Shown here one piece after another: positions 59,798 through 64,000 of a DNA stretch of 64,000 nt. This DNA is from Piper betle (taxonomy: Eukaryota > Streptophyta > Magnoliopsida > Piperales > Piperaceae). The stretch spans positions 62,001-126,000 of the forward strand of contig JAURVB010003251.1 in NCBI GenBank assembly GCA_033002965.1. The letters are read 5' to 3'. The notes under the pieces are model-generated. The model worked only from the letters and a program-made list of their open reading frames with translations. It did no database searches and was not told the DNA's origin. The position numbers were made by a program, and so were the translations under genes. Positions within the stretch are counted from its first letter, which is position 1, and every line of letters starts with the position of its first letter.

Positions 59798-61474
59798 TTA
59801 AGCAATAGCTGCCGTGCCCTCATCCTTAATAGATTCACGCCAGGCGAACTCTCTAGCACCATCCTTGTCCACAACCTTGATCACAAAATTGGGAGGAGCC
59901 ACAACCAATCTCGACCTGATCTCGAGTATGCACTTATCAACCAGATCAATGGCTTCTTCCAGGGACATACCTGGATGATAGTGGCGGTCCATTGTAGACA
60001 AAGAAAAATAAGATCCATAACCAAAAGCCCCTTTCTCAACTTTGTGAAGAGTCGCAATGTAGTCAATGTAATACAGAGATGGACCAATTCCCTTCTCATA
60101 ACCAGCAAGCAGAATGTTGACGAAGTATGGATTCTGGAATGGAGAAAATTCCACTTTAAGACAGCAGAATAAACATTTATTTGAAAAACAATCAGAATTA
60201 ATTCATATAATGAGCACAATTAACTACATAATCAAATTATTGATGGACTTAATAAACATCATAGTCTCAGCAGTAAAAATGACCTTTCGTTTAATGTATC
60301 ACAAAAAATTAGGTTCCAATAATCAATCAAAATGAACTAAACAACTCAAGTTGAAGGAGAAAAAAGCCACACTAAATAAAATTTAAAGCAAACGATGTTC
60401 CAACAAGTTGTTTTCTAAAAGATCAGGTAAATAGACTAAGAACTCAAAAAAGCATTGACACTTTTCATCTACAATATGGATCTATTTCCCTTTATCAAAA
60501 ATGCATCTTAGGCAAAGGATTAGATTAGTAATTCTACTACACCTTTAAGAGAGATGAATAATCCCATCAGTGTGTAACAAATTTATCATAAAGAATTATC
60601 GTTACATAAGATTCTATAAAACATCAATCAGGTAGTAGGTAATGCTAACAGGAGCTGACGCGTCGAGTTTATAGACCTGACAGTTCAATTGTATTATAAG
60701 GCAGTCCTAAAAAATTACGTCACAGCAGCAAGCCCCATATATCAAGGCTACTTTATAAAAATTGTGATAACACTTAAAGTTCGCAAGTTCCCAAGCAAGC
60801 AAATTTGTATGTAAGCAACACCAATATGGAAAAATTGTGACAGCAATATAGATGTTTACAAGGTTACGTTCAAACGTAAAGCATGCAAAAAGAGAGACTA
60901 GTCCAGATAACTTCCACCCTCTAATAGCAAAGGCATCAGTTAAAGCACTAATTACATATAGACTAACATTACGAACCACCTCATAATGTGAATTTGAACA
61001 TTCAACGGCATTAAACAGCACTAGGTGCAGGAGAAGAAATTCTAGAAAAGAGGAAAATAGCTAACCTTCCTCAAGGCAGTGGCTAGCTCCCCTCTGGTGA
61101 AGCTAGCCGCAGCAGCCGTGGATAAAGGGATACCGTTTCTAAACTGGTACAAGTGCAAATTTTTTTGGATGTACTCGGTGAACTGAACCCTGGACCATCA
61201 AAAGCACCACCCCATGTCACAAATTTCCACAAATTCGAGCAAAAATGGCACACCAATCAATCAAATCAAATAAAAAAAACCGATTCAACAATCCAAAAAA
61301 TTAGCAACATAAGTACCTATCACCAGCCTCGCCACTGACACCAAGCAGCTTGTGAGAGTCAAGGATCATGATCTTGTCCTCGTTGGACTTGTGCACAAGG
61401 ATGCTATTCACAGCCGATGTATCGGCCACCACAAGAGCGAATCCGTCGCCCACCAGTCCAAACACACACTCCAT
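59798..61474 (-). CDS. PBD: 20S proteasome subunit beta-4 (PBD)
   Basis: Three coding exons, 61474-61317, 61189-61066 and 60133-59798, give 205 residues with GT-AG junctions and consistent phases. The protein starts [20 protein letters not shown] and contains [38 protein letters not shown] and [20 protein letters not shown], characteristic of the non-catalytic beta-4 subunit (PSMB2 type). As expected it has no propeptide and no N-terminal catalytic Thr. It forms part of the beta ring of the 20S core in cytosol and nucleus. A 5'-UTR exon (from 61682 upstream) joins at 61496, 22 bases before the start codon. Length equals the family norm and no defect is seen. Confidence 0.95.
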
Positions 61475-61681
61475 CCTCTTATCGCGACAGTCTACCCTAC
61501 CCAAACAAAACAAAAAAACCAAAAAAATGAAAATTTGCAACAAATCGGCAGAGACCAGAGACGAATCGGCGCAACCACGAGCTGGCCACAACAAGACCTC
61601 ATCCGCGAGATTAGGGTCAGCAAATCGATAGGGGTCGAAAGGAATATAATGCCTGAGGGTTGAAGGAGGAGACTGAAGTAC

Positions 61682-61835
61682 CTTCCCGGCGGCGGTGTCG
61701 ATCGGCGGCGGTGGTGATCGGAGATGGCGGTGGCGGCGGAGTGGGTATGGGGAGAAGGGCCAGGGGTGTGTTTCTTAAAGAAGGGGAAAGATCGGCTCGG
61801 ACACGACTCAATGGGTCAGAGTTGAGTTTGGGCCG
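61682..61835 (-). other. 5'-UTR exon and promoter-proximal site of PBD
   Basis: A donor GGGAAG|GTACTT at 61682 pairs with the acceptor GGGTAG at 61497. Upstream, TGGGCC on the plus strand at about 61828-61833 is a site II-like element common in plant housekeeping promoters. The exon's upstream end is not determined. Confidence 0.5.
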
Positions 61836-62779
61836 AATCCGAGTTGGGTCGGGAGAGGTTTAGCGGTGTTCATCTGTCTAATCAAGTTTTAATTGGGATT
61901 CAAATCCATCTTTTATTTGAACCAATTTCGACTTACTTTATTTATACGTACCAACTAGGGGACCGGTCATGACGATTTATAATTTTTATATTTGAATATT
62001 ATTATAAGGTGATTTAGATGTTTACATAAATGCCAATTAATTGAAAATATCACACACTTTACTTTAAAGTTTATGTATTACTTGATTTGTATTATAACAG
62101 ATATTTATTTATTATATTCTTATGTAGTATATATATTTTTAATAAATTAATATATTATTATTTATTAATTATTCAATATTCATCAATTTAAAATTTTAAA
62201 AAATCTACTCGGATAAGAATCTCGCAAAGTTAAAATAAATCAATAAAAAATTAACTTAGTCCTACTCGACCTGTCCTAAAAGAGAGTCACTTTAAATGTT
62301 GCTATTTATTAGGATGAAGTAAAAGTTCCCCCTCTAATTATTATAGTATAATTGAATCAGGAGAAACATTTTACTACAAATCACAACACAAGCAACAATG
62401 CTATAACGAGAGCAAGACAATTTATGTGAATTTTAAGGTGGAACAAAGTATTAGTTTTAGGAAAAGCTGATCGTATTCCTTAGAAAAATTATTGACAATT
62501 CTAAGGGTATGAAATTACTTATTTTTCCAAACTAAGAAGTTGGTTTCAACTTCTTAAAGTTGTAAAAAACTCCTAACAATATCGATTTCATATTGTTAAC
62601 TACACAAGCATTCCAAAAACTTGATAATGCACTCTCATTTGTCATGTACTTCCTCCCTTGTAATAATAATTGATAAACAAAGGTTCTATAAAAGCTAACT
62701 CTTCAGGTGACAAGTAATGACCGAACAATCTTCAATTGGCAAGAACTTAGCAGCAACTGTATTAAATGCTAATGTAAAT
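61836..62779. other. AT-rich spacer
   Basis: No gene or repeat boundary is supported. Confidence 0.5.
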
Positions 62780-63550
62780 ATGGAAGAAACGAAATGAGAA
62801 TTCAAACACCATTGTGTGCTTGTACTTTTCTCCCGGTGCAAAAACAATAGATGGGAAGTTCGGCTGGTTGATGGCATTCGGAAATCCTTGAGTCTCCAAA
62901 CACAAAACCTGCATGTTTCCCATACACAGACCCGCCTTTCCCTAAAACTCCATTAACATAGTTGGCGGTGTAAAACTGCATTCCTGGTGCATTTGTCCAA
63001 AGATTAAGCACCCTAGAACACGAAGTATCCTTGACCTTAGCAGGAAGTTTTAGACCTCATTTTTCTTCTCCACAGTCATGAACATAGTTGTGATCAAACC
63101 CACCAGGGATTTGATGTATCCTGTCTCCGATCTTCGTTTCTGTAGTAAGATCAAATGGCGTTCCTTTAACAGGCTCGATTTCACCCGTCGGAATAGAACT
63201 CTGATCAACAGGGGTCAGATGAGATACAGATATCTGATTGGAATGTTACCAATGTTATGACCAGCTAAGTTACAATATGTATGTTGAGCTAAGTTGATAG
63301 GAGTAGCCTTGTTCCCTGCTTCCATGTCAAGTCTAAGAGTTGTCGCTGAAGTGAACGAGTAAGTAGCAGTGACAACATCTCCAGGTTAACCTATATTATG
63401 CAAAGCTAATTAGTTTTAAAAGGAAAAGTCAACGATCAACTCCCCCTTTTTGTTGATGATTTCAATACAAAATAAACTATAAAAAAATTTCTTTACCTTC
63501 TTCACCATCCCGACTGTGATATCTGAATGTAAATATGAATGGTAATAATT
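62780..63550 (-). pseudogene. Aldose 1-epimerase (galactose mutarotase) pseudogene, partial
   Basis: Two exon remnants are visible: 63550-63498 (TFRYHSRDGEE) and 63390 to about 62780. Family blocks are clear: TTLRLDMEAGNKATPINLAQ, EIEPVKGTPFDLTT, LNLWTNAPGMQFYTANYVNG, GKGGSVYGKHAG, and, in another frame, ETQGFPNAINQPNFPS then APGEKYKHTMVFEFS. At least three lesions are present: TAA in place of Phe right after the splice junction (63389-63387), TGA after CGEEK (about 63052), and one extra T in gcaggttttgtg (about 62914-62917) shifting the frame. The family interconverts alpha and beta anomers of hexoses. The N-terminal half is not found to the window edge. With several lesions this is more likely a true pseudogene than sequencing error. 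Confidence 0.85.
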
Positions 63551-64000
63551 TTTAGCTAACCTTGAGCTAACGAGTGAGTCAATTTATTAATAATGTTAAC
63601 AGCCTACCTGTCAATAATTCTTGCATTTCCTTCTTAAATTTCTTGATTGTGCCTTTCCTAATCATATTTCAATCAAACTCGATGCTTTTGGCCTCCTATA
63701 AGAGTAAGAGAAATAGTTTGTTTCGGTTGTACGATCTAGTCAGCAACTAGATGTGCATATAAAATAGCATATATTTATTCCTAAAATTTTCAAACTACCA
63801 TTGGTAATATGTAATAAATGCATGTTGTATTTTTAGTACTTGACTGGCTCTTGCAGCCATATTGGCACCAATACCTAGCAACAGATTATTACTATTGATG
63901 TCAAATGGGTCAGGCCATGGTTTGGCCCCACCTAGTCCTAAGCACACATAGGGTTGTTCAACGAGCAACCAGGCTGAGTTTGTCCTTGAACTTGACTTAA
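63551..64000. other. Right edge, no supported gene
   Basis: A minus-strand stretch ending at a donor-like GACAG|GTAGGC (about 63607) has a short basic open frame, which might be an exon of unknown origin. Otherwise nothing is recognised. Confidence 0.35.

Noticed and set aside
1..64000. CRISPR arrays, tRNA or rRNA genes, operons, ribosome binding sites
   Set aside because: The window is plant nuclear DNA. I looked for tRNA-like B-box words and regular repeat-spacer patterns and saw none that held up.

Overview
This window is nuclear DNA from a flowering plant. It has split genes with GT-AG introns, a photosystem I antenna gene, a plant microRNA gene, a plant NLR gene and abundant Ty3/gypsy and hAT-type sequence. 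GC-rich first exons (patatin-like, PDI, L12) in a very AT-rich background suggest a monocot; this is an inference and I cannot name the species.

Layout. 0-2.3 kb: rearranged long terminal repeats. 3.3-3.8 kb: an orphan GC-rich reading frame with one internal stop. 5.8-7.0 kb: mitochondrial acyl carrier protein (+). 8.4-9.4 kb: Lhca1 (+), converging on a truncated CC-NB-ARC gene (-, 9.9-11.4 kb). 14.8 kb: a MIR160 hairpin (+). 18.3-20.2 kb: a class III patatin-like phospholipase (-). 20.5-35 kb: gene-free and transposon-rich, with an old gypsy element holding a 2.9 kb LTR inside one of its own repeats. 35.8-36.5 kb: a GC-rich foldback element set in a TA microsatellite. 38.5-39.3 kb: a small proline-rich membrane glycoprotein (-). 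41.0-44.6 kb: a 12-exon protein disulfide isomerase with a C-terminal KDEL (-) and an ER-stress element upstream. 45.1-46.4 kb: a hAT-type transposon with a perfect 8-bp target duplication carrying a piece of a PIN1-type parvulin gene. 47.7-48.3 kb: ribosomal protein L12 (-). 49.7-57.0 kb: TFIIB (-), whose 5'-UTR intron holds a gypsy remnant. 59.8-61.8 kb: 20S proteasome subunit beta-4 (-). 62.8-63.5 kb: a decayed aldose 1-epimerase (-).

The genes are mostly unrelated housekeeping genes and form no pathway cluster. Two themes stand out. First, several otherwise well-conserved genes carry single-base frame breaks, mostly in homopolymers or short repeats (PDI twice, patatin-like once, L12 at its stop). 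This points to residual consensus errors or, less likely, parallel gene decay. Second, mobile elements have shaped the spaces between genes, including one that captured a host gene fragment. All exon limits were read by eye from splice signals and family similarity; no alignment or search was run.
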